Positions 53,852 to 63,141 of a stretch of DNA of 64,000 nt are shown here, piece after piece. The translations under genes and the position numbers were made by a program. Below the pieces are notes generated by a model, which worked only from the letters and a program-made list of their open reading frames with translations, made no database searches and was not told where the DNA came from. The DNA is from an uncultured Clostridia bacterium (GTDB lineage: Bacteria > Bacillota > Clostridia > TANB77 > CAG-508), in the NCBI GenBank assembly GCA_948468225.1, contig CAOKHH010000002.1, forward strand, positions 62,001 to 126,000, read 5' to 3'. Numbering within the stretch: the first letter of the stretch is position 1; each line of letters begins with the position of its first letter.

Positions 53852-54368
53852 TTATTTCTTAAATATTATCTTCTTAATATAGCTTTCTAACACATCAATT
53901 GAGCCTTCTACTCCAAGTTTTGAAGAGTCTATACTAATTTCATAGTTGTTCTTGTCTCCCCATTTTTGAGTTGTAAATCGTTTATAATATTCTGCCCTTT
54001 GTTTGTCTACTCGTTTTATTTTTGTTTTTGCCTCTTTTTCAGTTAAATTTTTAAATTTTACTTTTCTACTAATTTTAAAATCTATATCTGATGAATATAT
54101 AAATAATTTTATAACATTTGGTTTATCTTTTAATATGTAATCTGAACATCTACCAACAATAACGCAACTTTCTGTATTGTATAAATCTTCAATAACTTTT
54201 GCTTGTTTTAAGAATAAGTTATCATCTGCACTTATTGGAGTTACTTCTCCGTTTTCTGAAAATGCATAATTTGTAGCAAAACTATACCAAAAACTTGATT
54301 TTTGTTTTTCATCTACTTTTTCTAACATTTTTATATCTATGTTGTAATCTTCAGAAACCTTTGTTAAA
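53852..54368 (-). pseudogene. Cytidylate-kinase-like domain, detached 3' part of the MATE fusion
   Basis: About 172 residues from 'NELLTKVSEDYNIDIKMLEK' to 'ESYIKKIIFKK', with 'VIVGRCSDYILKDKPNV' and 'DKQRAEYYKRFT', belong to the cytidylate-kinase-like family often fused to MATE transporters. The upstream part 'ISIGREFGSGGKYIGQELA' is in the other frame at the end of the MATE gene. Between them, 6 or so residues are missing: the sequence goes from 'QELA' directly to 'CYDNELL'. No CGG is at this junction. I regard it as a real deletion or assembly fault and not a CGG site. Confidence 0.7.
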
Positions 54369-54374
54369 AGTTCA

Positions 54375-55886
54375 TTATCGTAACATTGCTAATTCTTGTC
54401 CTATATATTTTCCACCGCTACCAAATTCTCTACCAATTGATATAACAAAATTTGAAGCTGTAACAGCTTGTGCTTCATCTTGTTTACTCTCTTGTGGAGT
54501 CGTTTCTTTAGCCAATTTGCTAATCTTTTTACATTCTATTGAAACTAATAAAACTGTAACTATAAATGCTCCTATGTCTGATACAGGTCCTGCCCATAAC
54601 ATTTTGTATAAATCTCCACATAATCCTAGAATGCATACTCCTGGAACAAGTATTATAACATCTCTCATTAGTGATAATACCATTGCTTTATATGGCTTAT
54701 CTATTGATTGTAGGAAAATACAACTTGCCTTTTGTATACAGCAAAATAGTATTCCTCCTAAATAAATTCTAAATGATAAACATGCATACTCTTGATAAAA
54801 TGCTAAGTCGCTTGCGTTACCACCAAATAAGCTTACAATTGCACCTGGGAAAACTTCAAACATTAACATAGATATAATACCTATAATAATATTTGCAAAT
54901 ATTATTAGTTTATACGCCTCAAGCACCCTTTTGTATTGTTTTGCTCCATAATTGAAACCTATTATAGGTTGACCTCCTACTGCAACTCCTAAAGAAAATG
55001 CTAATACAATTGCAAATATTTTAAACACTATACCTAATGCTCCACCAGCATCTGTTGCATGAACTCCACCTATTGTTCCAACAACATTATTTGCTACAAT
55101 TGTAATAATTGCAATTGATATTTGTGTTATAAAACTTGAAATTCCTAATTTCAAAAGCTTACCTAAAACTTTAAAATCCATCTTAAATATTTCTTTAGAC
55201 ATTTTAATAAATTTTGGTTTTCTAAAATACAATGCACAAAGAATAGCTGATATAATTTGTCCTGCAATAGTTGCTATTGCTGCTCCTTGTACTCCCAAAT
55301 CAAATCCAAAAATAAGAATTGAATCTAATATTAAGTTAATTATTGCTCCTATTACTGTTGAAATCATTGAAAACATGGGAGCTCCACTTGCACGAATAAT
55401 AGATGCCATTGCAGATGAAAACATAAAAAAAGGTGTACCACATAAAATTATTGCAAAATACTGTTTTGTAAACTCTTGACATCTGTCATCATATCCATTT
55501 GCTCCTAATACATTAAGTATTGGTCCCATAAAAACAAATGATAATGCTATTAAAACTAAACTTAATACAATTACTGTAATAATTGCATTACCAACACATT
55601 TGTTACTTGTTCTTTCATCTTTTGCTCCTAATGAAATACTGAATAATGCAGCACATCCATCTCCTATAAGTTGAGCTATAGCTAATGCTACAACAGTGAA
55701 TGGAAATACTAATGTTGTTGCCATTATACCTGACGTTCCAGCTGCACTATTACCTATAAATATCTGGTCAACAATGTTGTATAGTGCACTTACGAGCATT
55801 GCTAATACACATGGTATTGAAAATTTAACCAATAGTTTTTTAATTGGTGCAGTTGTTAAATAAAAATTTTCATTCGATTCATTCAT
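54375..55886 (-). CDS. MATE-family efflux transporter with broken C-terminal kinase-like domain
   Basis: The 503-residue protein has twelve membrane segments with MATE motifs 'IKKLLVKFSIPCVLAMLVSALYNIVDQIFIG' (residues 13-43), 'GVHATDAGGALGIVFKIFA' and 'GVAVGGQPIIGFNYGAKQYKRV' (N-terminal half of the second repeat). From about residue 480 the sequence becomes 'VISIGREFGSGGKYIG', the P-loop-like start of a cytidylate-kinase-like domain, which ends at a stop after 'LAMLR'. It probably exports cations or drugs; the function of the appended kinase is unknown. Confidence 0.88.
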   Translation of the reverse strand: MNESNENFYLTTAPIKKLLVKFSIPCVLAMLVSALYNIVDQIFIGNSAAGTSGIMATTLVFPFTVVALAIAQLIGDGCAALFSISLGAKDERTSNKCVGNAIITVIVLSLVLIALSFVFMGPILNVLGANGYDDRCQEFTKQYFAIILCGTPFFMFSSAMASIIRASGAPMFSMISTVIGAIINLILDSILIFGFDLGVQGAAIATIAGQIISAILCALYFRKPKFIKMSKEIFKMDFKVLGKLLKLGISSFITQISIAIITIVANNVVGTIGGVHATDAGGALGIVFKIFAIVLAFSLGVAVGGQPIIGFNYGAKQYKRVLEAYKLIIFANIIIGIISMLMFEVFPGAIVSLFGGNASDLAFYQEYACLSFRIYLGGILFCCIQKASCIFLQSIDKPYKAMVLSLMRDVIILVPGVCILGLCGDLYKMLWAGPVSDIGAFIVTVLLVSIECKKISKLAKETTPQESKQDEAQAVTASNFVISIGREFGSGGKYIGQELAMLR

Positions 55887-55912
55887 ATCTTTAATACCTC
55901 CTTAAATTTTAG

Positions 55913-55960
55913 ACAAAAAAAATAGCATAGAAACCCTTTTTTGTCGGATTTCTACGCTTT
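55913..55960 (-). terminator. Hairpin after the VanZ gene
   Basis: AGCATAGAAACCC pairs imperfectly with GGATTTCTACGCT and has a U-run on the minus strand. It lies between the VanZ-like gene and the MATE gene. Confidence 0.6.
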
Positions 55961-56023
55961 CTTTAGCTGTCCATGACTTTTACATTATACAAAATTTTTT
56001 ATTCACTTGTCAAGAAAAAATTT

Positions 56024-56482
56024 TTATTTTCTTTTCTTATTTATTAGGAAATGAGCAAAAAATATACCTATGGATGCACCCAATGTATCTATTAAAACAT
56101 CTTTTATATCACAACTTCTTCCTGGAACGTAATACTGATGTATTTCATCCAATATTGCATAAATTAAGCAAAATATTAAACTATATATTATTTCTTTTCT
56201 ATTAGTTATATTAAACTTACTAACAAAAATTACAGTTATTGCTCCTCCCAGTGTATAAATTGTAAAATGCGCTAATTTCCTTATTGGGCGTTGTAAATCT
56301 TCAATTTTATCTTCTCTTTCTTCTTGAGACATATTGCTGGTATCATACATTTTATCTACAATAAATCCTACTATACTTCCACTAGTTGTTTTAGATTTCT
56401 TTCCGCCTTCTCTAGAAAACATGAATACTGTCGTCATCCAAATAATTATTAAAACTACTAAAATTATTTTTTTATATTTCAT
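56024..56482 (-). CDS. VanZ-family membrane protein
   Basis: The 152-residue protein has four membrane segments and VanZ motifs: 'WMTTVFMFSREGGKKSKTTSG', 'RKLAHFTIYTLGGAITVIF' and 'AILDEIHQYYVPGRSCDIKDVLIDTLGASIGIF' (residues 113-145). VanZ confers low-level teicoplanin resistance in enterococci; the role of chromosomal relatives is not settled. Confidence 0.9.
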   Translation of the reverse strand: MKYKKIILVVLIIIWMTTVFMFSREGGKKSKTTSGSIVGFIVDKMYDTSNMSQEEREDKIEDLQRPIRKLAHFTIYTLGGAITVIFVSKFNITNRKEIIYSLIFCLIYAILDEIHQYYVPGRSCDIKDVLIDTLGASIGIFFAHFLINKKRK

Positions 56483-56563
56483 TTTTGCTTCTCCTTCTCA
56501 ATATGCGTTTGTTATGGTCATTTCTCACGGTTCAGGTTGTTATCTGGTCTAAGCTTTAGGATA

Positions 56564-56646
56564 AGGGCACAGTGGCGTCATAACCTAGCGGGTATTCTCG
56601 CAAACGGTGCCCCTACAAATAATTTTTCACTATTCATTATTCATTC
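56564..56646. repeat. Intergenic repeat GGGCACAGTGG...GGTGCCCCTAC, copy 2
   Basis: Near-copy of 17621-17699 including the tail. Followed by the TTCGGCAA...CTCCCG segment related to 4973-5003. Confidence 0.8.
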
Positions 56647-56673
56647 GGCAAACACATCGTAGATAATCTCCCG

Positions 56674-58716
56674 CTATATATTTATTTTTAATTTTGTGTC
56701 TACGATTCGTTTTAATTTCTTGTTTTTATCTTTTTCAAGTTTTACATCATCTTCTAATATTTCTTCTGAAAGTTTTTGTACTTCTTTTAACATTGGCATA
56801 TCTTCAAAAAGATTGGCAATTTTAAATTCAGGAATTCCATGTTGCTTTGTACCGAAAAATTCTCCTGAACCTCTTAATTCTAAATCCTTCTCAGATATTA
56901 CAAATCCATCATTTGTTTTTGTCATTACTTGCATACGTTCTCTTATTATTTCAGAATTACCTTGATATTTTAATATACAATAAGATTGATATTCTCCTCT
57001 ACCAACTCTCCCTCTTAATTGATGTAATTGTGCTAAACCAAATCTCTCTGCATTTTCTATTATCATTATACTAGCATTGGGAACATTTACTCCAACTTCT
57101 ATTACAGTTGTAGATATTAGTATATCTATACTTCTCTCTTTAAATCGATTCATTATTTCATCTTTTTCTTTTGGTCTTAACTTTCCATGCATATATTCTA
57201 CTTTATAATCTTTAAATACTTCTGTTTTGTAAATTTCAGCTAACTCCATAACAGATTTTGCGTTTATCTCTTCGTTTTCTTCAACTAATGGGCAAACAAT
57301 ATATGCTTGTCTTCCCTCATCTATTTGCTTCTTTACGAAATTATTCACCCTTTCTTCCATTCCTTTTGTTACAGCAAAAGTATCTATTTTTTTCCTGTTT
57401 GGTGGAAGTTCATCAATTATAGATATATCTAAATCTCCATATAGTATTAAAGCTAATGTTCTTGGAATCGGAGTTGCTGTCATAACTAATGTATCTGGAT
57501 TATTTCCCTTTTCTGATATTGTTTTTCTTTGTTTAACCCCAAATCTATGTTGTTCATCTGTTACAACTAATCCTAAATTTTTATATACAACATTTTCTTC
57601 TAATAATGCATGAGTTCCAATTAAAATATCAATTTCGCCTGTTCTTAATTTTTCTAATATTTCATCTTTTTTCTTTTTTGTAATTCCGCTAACTAATAAT
57701 TCACATTTTATATTGTATTTACCTAGTATCTCATTAAAACTATCTAAATGTTGCTTAGCAAGTATTGCTGTTGGAGCCATTATTGTTGCTTGATAACCAC
57801 ATTTTACCGCCTTATATGCACAAATTAACGCTACAATAGTTTTTCCGAGAGCCTACATCTCCTTGAAGTAATCTATTCATCGCTTTATTTGATTCCATAT
57901 CTGAATTTATTTCTTTTAATACTTTTCTTTGTGCATTAGTTAATTCAAATGGTAATTCTTTTATTATGTCTTCCATTTTTATATTTTTTGAAAACTCTAT
58001 TCCATTATTTGCAATTTCATATTTATTTTTTAAATTAAGTAAAGTTAATTGCATTGTAAATAATTCTTCAAAAGCTAATCTTTCTCTTGCCAAATTGTAA
58101 TCATTAAAACTCTCTGGAAAATGTATACTTTTAATAGCCTTATTTATATCATATAAATTATATTTGTTTATAATATAATCTGGTAAAACTTCTTCTAATT
58201 CGCCATCTACTTGATTTAAAGCATTTTCTATTATTTGTCTAATTACATTTCCGAGATAATTCATAAGTTAAAGGATATATAGGTATAATTTTTCCTGTAT
58301 TTTTACTAATACCGTTCCACATCAAATACAGGTGCATTTATTTCTATTTTACCAAATTTATTGCTAACTTTTCCATAAAACATATATGAATCACCAAGTT
58401 TAAATCTTGTTTTTAAATATGGCTGATTATACCAAGTAATTTGGCAGGTTCCTGAATCATCTCTTACTATTAGTTTGTATAAAGTAAGTCCTTTTCTAAT
58501 TCTAATTTCATTCATTTTAGATACACAAATTGCATCTATTAAAGCCACTTCTCCATCTAACAATTCAGATATTTTCTTAGGTTTACTTCTATCTTCATGT
58601 CCTCTCGGAAAATACATTATCAAATCTTTTAATGTATATATTCCCAGTTTATTTAGAAGTTTAACACGACTCGGCCCTACACCTTTAAGATATTTTACAT
58701 CATCCGTTAAATCCAC
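56674..58716 (-). CDS. recG: ATP-dependent DNA helicase RecG (three +1 shifts at CGG)
   Basis: Joining four frame segments gives 679 residues, normal for RecG. The start 'MDLTDDVKYLKGVGPSRVKLL' leads to 'NAPVFDVE' and CGG (58312-58314), then 'GISKNTGKIIPIYPLTYELS' and CGG (58251-58253), 'GNVIRQIIENALNQV', then 'QGDVGS' and CGG (57845-57847), 'GKTIVALICAYKAVK' and the helicase motifs 'VVTDEQHRFGVKQR', 'MTATPIPRTLAL', 'QLRGRVGRGEYQS'. The third shift sits inside the Walker A motif GDVGSGKT. RecG unwinds stalled forks. All three segments are needed for function. Confidence 0.96.
57845..57847 (-). other. +1 frameshift site, codon CGG (recG, third)
   Basis: TCT CGG AAA; skipping C gives GGA, the last Gly before Lys in the Walker A motif 'GSGKT'. 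Confidence 0.92.
58251..58253 (-). other. +1 frameshift site, codon CGG (recG, second)
   Basis: TCT CGG AAA; skipping C gives GGA. The position in RecG is variable, so the Gly is not diagnostic; the frame is. Confidence 0.85.
58312..58314 (-). other. +1 frameshift site, codon CGG (recG, first)
   Basis: GAA CGG TAT TAG; skipping C gives GGT in 'DVEGISKNTGK'. The zero-frame stop follows one codon later. Confidence 0.88.
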
Positions 58717-58751
58717 TTGTTTTCCTCCTCAAATCTCGAATATTTTACAAA

Positions 58752-58775
58752 ACGACGTTGGTCTGTTCCCTACAT
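58752..58775. repeat. Short module GACGTTGGTCTGTTCCCTAC
   Basis: Same as the second half of 2482-2537. A related TTCCCTAC segment lies at 63115-63140. Confidence 0.65.
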
Positions 58776-59372
58776 TTATCTGTACAAATTGTTTTCTTTT
58801 ATGTATGCATCAATTTCTCTTGGAATCAATTTTGAAACATCTCCATTGTTTCTTATTTTATCTCTTACCAAGCTAGAACTTATATCATTATATTTGTAGT
58901 CTGACACTAAAATAAAATTCTTCTTGTATTGTTTTATATCTATATTATCGTTAATTATATCATAAAAGGCATTTTCTTTTCTTTCTAAAATTATATATTT
59001 ATATTTTGTTATTAAATCATTATAGCCTTTCCAAGTTTTAATCCTTTCTAAGTTATCTGTTCCCATTATAAAATATATATCATCATTTACATAGTGTTTT
59101 GTTATGATTTCAAAACTATCAATAGCATATAATTTCATATTTTTATCTTTTTCTATATCTAATACCTCTAATTCTTTATTTGTATCACAAACTAATTTAA
59201 TCATATTATATCTATGTTTAAATTCTATTAGCTCTGCTTTTTCATAAAAATCGCCTATTGGCACAAATATTAACTTATCTAAATTACACTCTTCAACTAT
59301 TTTTTTTGATAAATCTATATGTGCAATAGTTAATGGATTAAAACTTCCTCCAAAAAAACCTATTTTACTCAT
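58776..59372 (-). CDS. nadD: Nicotinate-nucleotide adenylyltransferase
   Basis: The 198-residue protein has 'IGFFGGSFNPLTIAHIDLS' (the GGSFNPxHxGH nucleotidyl motif, with T-I-A-H), 'YFIMGTDNLERIKTWKGYNDLI' and 'DISSSLVRDKIRNNGDVSKLI' (the ISSTxIR-type motif, here S-S-S-L-V-R). It makes NaAD in the NAD pathway. It is upstream of recG on the same strand with a repeat between. Confidence 0.94.
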   Translation of the reverse strand: MSKIGFFGGSFNPLTIAHIDLSKKIVEECNLDKLIFVPIGDFYEKAELIEFKHRYNMIKLVCDTNKELEVLDIEKDKNMKLYAIDSFEIITKHYVNDDIYFIMGTDNLERIKTWKGYNDLITKYKYIILERKENAFYDIINDNIDIKQYKKNFILVSDYKYNDISSSLVRDKIRNNGDVSKLIPREIDAYIKENNLYR

Positions 59373-59456
59373 AGTTTTCTCCTATATTCTAAATATTTAT
59401 ATATAATATCATAAAATGACATTATTTTCTATAATTAAATAAAATTATATATAACA

Positions 59457-59478
59457 GACGACCAATGGTCGCCCCTAC
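59457..59478. repeat. Palindromic repeat module GACGACCAATGGTCGCCCCTAC
   Basis: Perfect copy of the module at 21145-21167. Confidence 0.75.
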
Positions 59479-59575
59479 ACATACACAAAATTGCCATAAT
59501 AAACTTGACTATGAGTAGAATTTAAGATATTATATATTATTATCAATATAACAATTTAAAGGAGATTTTTATTTT

Positions 59576-61876
59576 ATGTTATGTTCAGTATGCAAAAAAA
59601 ATATAGCAGTTATTTTCACTAATAAAAAGGTTGGAGATAAAAATGAATTTGAAGGATTATGTTATAGTTGCGCTAAAGAAAAAGGCATAAACCCTCTTGA
59701 AGTTTTATCTAAACAAGCCAACCTTTCTGAAGAAGAATTAGAAGATATGACAAAGCAATTTGAAACTATGTTTGATGATATGTCTGGTACATTAAACTTA
59801 GATAATATAAATTTAGAAGAATTAGCATCAGATTCTGAAGATGATGCACCAATCAAATCTTTTATTTCTAATATTTTCGGTGGCAACAAGCAAAATGATA
59901 CAGATGCTTCTTCTACTGAAGATTCTAATAAAAAAAGAATTAAAACAGAAAAAAAGCCAAAAGAAAAGAAAAAAAGTTTCTTAGATGTTTATGGAACTAA
60001 TTTAACTAATAAAGCAAGGAAAAATGAGCTTGATGAAGTAATTGGTAGAGATCGCGAAATTCAAAGAATTATTCAAATTCTAAATAGACGTGCTAAAAAC
60101 AATCCTTGCCTAATAGGCGAGCCTGGTGTTGGTAAAACTGCTATTGCCCAAGGACTAGCTATTAAAATTGCAAACAAAAAAGTTCCTGCAAAGTTATTAA
60201 ATAAAGAGGTTTATTTATTAGATATGACTGCAATTATAGCTGGTACTCAATTTAGAGGTCAATTTGAAGGAAGAATGAAATCTATTATAGATGAATGTAA
60301 ATCTGCTGGTAATATAATTCTTGTTATAGATGAAATTCATAATATCATTGGGGCTGGAGATGCTGAACATTCAATGAATGCAGCAAATATTTTGAAGCCT
60401 TCTCTTTCTAACGGAGAAATTCAATTGATTGGTACTACTACTTTAAAAGAATATAGAAAATATATTGAAAAAGACTCTGCTTTAGAAAGAAGATTTCAAC
60501 CAGTTCTTGTTGAAGAGCCGACTGTATCTGATGCAATTGAAATTTTAAAAGGTATTAAAAAATATTACGAAGATTTCCATAAAGTTCGTATATCTAATCA
60601 TGTTATTGAGCAAACTGTTAAAATGTCTGAAAAATATATTCACGATAGATTTTTACCAGATAAGGCAATAGATATCCTAGATGAAGCTTGTTCTAGAATT
60701 AACTTAAACAACAAAGACTTATATGAATTGGAAATTGCAAAAAATAGATTAGCTGAAATTCAAAAAGAAAAAGAAGAAGCTGTGTCAAGTGATTCTATTG
60801 AGGATTATCAAAAGGCAGCCGATTTAAAAACAGAAGAATGTACTTTACAAGATAAAATAGATGAATTAAATAAAAAATTAGTTTTAACAAACCTTACAGT
60901 TCAAGATATTGCAGAGGTTATAGAACATACAACAAAAATTCCTGTTAAAAAAATTACAGAAGCGGAAACTGAAAAATTATTAAATCTAGAAAGCAATCTT
61001 CATAAAAGAATTATTGGGCAAAATGAAGCAGTTGAAGCTGTATCTCGAGCAATTAGAAGAAATAGAGCTGGACTTCAAAGTACTAAACGTCCCCCATCTT
61101 TCATATTTGTTGGTCCAACTGGAGTTGGTAAAACAGAGCTTGCAAAATCTCTAGCTTATGAAATGTTTGGAGACGAAAATTCTATTATTAGAGTAGATAT
61201 GTCTGAATATATGGAAAGCCATTCTACTTCTAAACTTATTGGATCTCCTCCAGGATATGTTGGTTATGATGACGCTGGTCAATTGACCGAAAAGGTAAAA
61301 AGAAAACCATACTCTATAATATTACTCGATGAAATTGAAAAAGCTCACCCAGATGTATTTAATATTCTTTTACAAATATTAGATGATGGTAGACTTACAG
61401 ATGCGCAAGGAAATACAATAAGTTTTGAAAATACAATAATAATAATGACCTCTAATGCTGGTTCTAACCTAAATAGCAACTCTATTGGCTTTGGTAAACA
61501 AACTATGGACAAAGAAAAAATTGAATCTGCATTAAAAGAAATATTTAGACCTGAATTCTTAAACAGAGTAGATGAAATTGTTACCTTTGATAGTTTAACA
61601 AAAGAACAATTATTACAAATTGTAGATTTACTATTAAATGAAACAAAAAATGCATTATTAGATAAAGATATTAGTCTTAGTATAAGTGATTCAGCAAAAC
61701 ATTGTATCCTAGAAAAAGGCACGGATTTAAAATATGGTGCAAGACCTCTAAGACGTGCTATTCAAAGATATGTTGAAGATGAGATATCTGATATGATACT
61801 AAAATCTGAGTTAGTCAGTGGTCAAACTATTTCAGTAAATGTAGAAAATAATGAACTAAAATTTGATGTAATTTAG
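59576..61876 (+). CDS. clpE: ATP-dependent Clp protease ATPase subunit, ClpE type
   Basis: The 766-residue protein has an N-terminal zinc finger 'MLCSVCKKNIAVIFTNK...LCYSCAKEKG' (residues 1-38), an AAA+ domain 1 with 'LIGEPGVGKTAIAQGLA', 'AIIAGTQFRGQFEGRM' and 'ILVIDEIHNIIG', a UVR-like coiled-coil 'QKAADLKTEECTLQDKIDEL', and AAA+ domain 2 with 'FVGPTGVGKTELAKSLA' and 'VGYDDAGQLTEKVKRKPY'. It unfolds substrates for ClpP. An upstream AAGGAG directs the start. No ctsR or mcsAB genes accompany it. It has no in-frame CGG. Confidence 0.94.
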   Translation: MLCSVCKKNIAVIFTNKKVGDKNEFEGLCYSCAKEKGINPLEVLSKQANLSEEELEDMTKQFETMFDDMSGTLNLDNINLEELASDSEDDAPIKSFISNIFGGNKQNDTDASSTEDSNKKRIKTEKKPKEKKKSFLDVYGTNLTNKARKNELDEVIGRDREIQRIIQILNRRAKNNPCLIGEPGVGKTAIAQGLAIKIANKKVPAKLLNKEVYLLDMTAIIAGTQFRGQFEGRMKSIIDECKSAGNIILVIDEIHNIIGAGDAEHSMNAANILKPSLSNGEIQLIGTTTLKEYRKYIEKDSALERRFQPVLVEEPTVSDAIEILKGIKKYYEDFHKVRISNHVIEQTVKMSEKYIHDRFLPDKAIDILDEACSRINLNNKDLYELEIAKNRLAEIQKEKEEAVSSDSIEDYQKAADLKTEECTLQDKIDELNKKLVLTNLTVQDIAEVIEHTTKIPVKKITEAETEKLLNLESNLHKRIIGQNEAVEAVSRAIRRNRAGLQSTKRPPSFIFVGPTGVGKTELAKSLAYEMFGDENSIIRVDMSEYMESHSTSKLIGSPPGYVGYDDAGQLTEKVKRKPYSIILLDEIEKAHPDVFNILLQILDDGRLTDAQGNTISFENTIIIMTSNAGSNLNSNSIGFGKQTMDKEKIESALKEIFRPEFLNRVDEIVTFDSLTKEQLLQIVDLLLNETKNALLDKDISLSISDSAKHCILEKGTDLKYGARPLRRAIQRYVEDEISDMILKSELVSGQTISVNVENNELKFDVI

Positions 61877-61893
61877 AATTTATGGAGGTATAT

Positions 61894-62436
61894 ATGTTTA
61901 AATATGTTCCAAATATACTAACAATCATAAGATTTATATTGATACCATTTATATTACTTTACGCAACAGAAGATAATTATGTTGCAGTTATAATAGTTTT
62001 AACAATTTCAGGAATTACAGATATATTAGATGGATTTATCGCTAGAAAATTTAATTTTATTACAGATTTTGGAAGGCTTGTAGATCCTCTTGCCGATAAA
62101 TGCACACAAATATCTGTTCTAGTAGTTTTAAGTGTTAAAAATATAATTCCTCTTTGGATTATAATTATTGTATTAACAAAAGAATTATTATGTATTATTG
62201 GAGCAACATTTGTATTATGTGAAAAAAACTTGTTACTTCTAGTAAATGGTTTCGGAAAACTTGCAACAGTTATCTTTTATTTAGCAATAATATCTTCAAT
62301 GATGATAAGGCAATTCAATTTAAATTATAACTTCGACTTATACCTTTATTATCTAGGTGTTGTGCTTACAGTATTTTCTTTTATAATGTATGTAAGATTA
62401 TATTTAACACATAAATTTATTCCAAGAAGTAATTAA
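61894..62436 (+). CDS. pgsA: CDP-diacylglycerol-glycerol-3-phosphate 3-phosphatidyltransferase
   Basis: The start ATG 61894 follows TGGAGG; 180 residues with about five membrane segments. The catalytic motif 'DILDGFIARKFNFITDFGRLVDPLADKC' spans residues 45-72 and conforms to D-G-x2-A-R-x8-G-x3-D-x3-D. It makes phosphatidylglycerophosphate for anionic membrane lipids. It is 6 nt behind clpE's stop plus RBS, so co-transcribed. Confidence 0.94.
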   Translation: MFKYVPNILTIIRFILIPFILLYATEDNYVAVIIVLTISGITDILDGFIARKFNFITDFGRLVDPLADKCTQISVLVVLSVKNIIPLWIIIIVLTKELLCIIGATFVLCEKNLLLLVNGFGKLATVIFYLAIISSMMIRQFNLNYNFDLYLYYLGVVLTVFSFIMYVRLYLTHKFIPRSN

Positions 62437-62464
62437 AAAAGCCACGGGATTCCCCCGTGGCTTA
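62434..62464. terminator. Bidirectional terminator between pgsA and the LRR gene
   Basis: AAGCCACGGG (62439-62448) pairs with CCCGTGGCTT (62454-62463), with A- and T-rich flanks. Confidence 0.85.
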
Positions 62465-62472
62465 ATTGCAAA

Positions 62473-62970
62473 TTAAGAATCATAGTAGCGTATCCGGTCG
62501 TAGTTGCCGTGAAAAGCCTCATAATCAATAACAGTATCTCTTGAAACTCTTATAAAGTGTTTCATCTTAGGACATCCATTAAATGCTTTTGCAGCTATTC
62601 TCTTAACGCTGGTTGGAATTTTTACATTGCTCAGTTTTTCACATCCCTCAAATGCACAAATTCCTATCCGCCAAGTGCCTTCTGGAATTATTGCTTTAAG
62701 AAGTTTTTTGCATCCACTAAACGCAAAATCTTCTATTGTATAAATGCCTTTTGGAATTGTTACATTTAAAAGGCATTTAAAACCATAAAATGCCCATCTG
62801 TCGATTTTAGTAATCCCCATTGGAACAACTACTGTAACTACATTTACTCGTTCTTCTATATCGAATATGTCGTTCGTAATTGCAGTAGTATCTTTTGGAA
62901 GCGTTTTACTCCCTTTTGCTTCCACGCCATTTTCATTGATGTATGTGTACCTGATTTTTAACCCTGCCAT
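62473..62970 (-). CDS. BspA-type leucine-rich repeat protein, shorter
   Basis: ATG 62968-62970 behind AAAGGAGGAG; 165 residues. It begins 'MAGLKIRYTYINENGVEAKG' and has four LRR_5 units ('VPMGITKIDRWAFYGFKCLLNVTIP', then 'FSGCKKLLKAIIPEGTWRIG'). It is a relative of 15110-15832. Two in-frame Arg CGG codons ('TWRIGI' and 'YDRIRYY') are read as triplets. The composition is GC-richer than native genes. Confidence 0.82.
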   Translation of the reverse strand: MAGLKIRYTYINENGVEAKGSKTLPKDTTAITNDIFDIEERVNVVTVVVPMGITKIDRWAFYGFKCLLNVTIPKGIYTIEDFAFSGCKKLLKAIIPEGTWRIGICAFEGCEKLSNVKIPTSVKRIAAKAFNGCPKMKHFIRVSRDTVIDYEAFHGNYDRIRYYDS

Positions 62971-63114
62971 AATTCTCCTCCTTTCAAAAACGAAACATAG
63001 CAGTTGTCCAAAGTCCTCTTGTGTCAACATTTGCTTTCCTCCACCTTTAAAAGGAAATTTTGCAAATATTAAATTTTGACTTGTATATTATATACTATTT
63101 TTATGATTATGTCA

Positions 63115-63141
63115 ACGAACAACGTTGTTCTAATTCCCTAC
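63115..63141. repeat. Short module AACAACGTTGTTCTAATTCCCTAC
   Basis: Palindrome AACAACGTTGTT followed by TTCCCTAC; it supplies the TAG stop of the cysteine desulfurase gene. Confidence 0.6.

Noticed and set aside
54368-54400. MATE/kinase frame change as another CGG site
   Set aside because: The junction contains CGA TAA and shows missing residues, so it is a deletion and not the CGG pattern.
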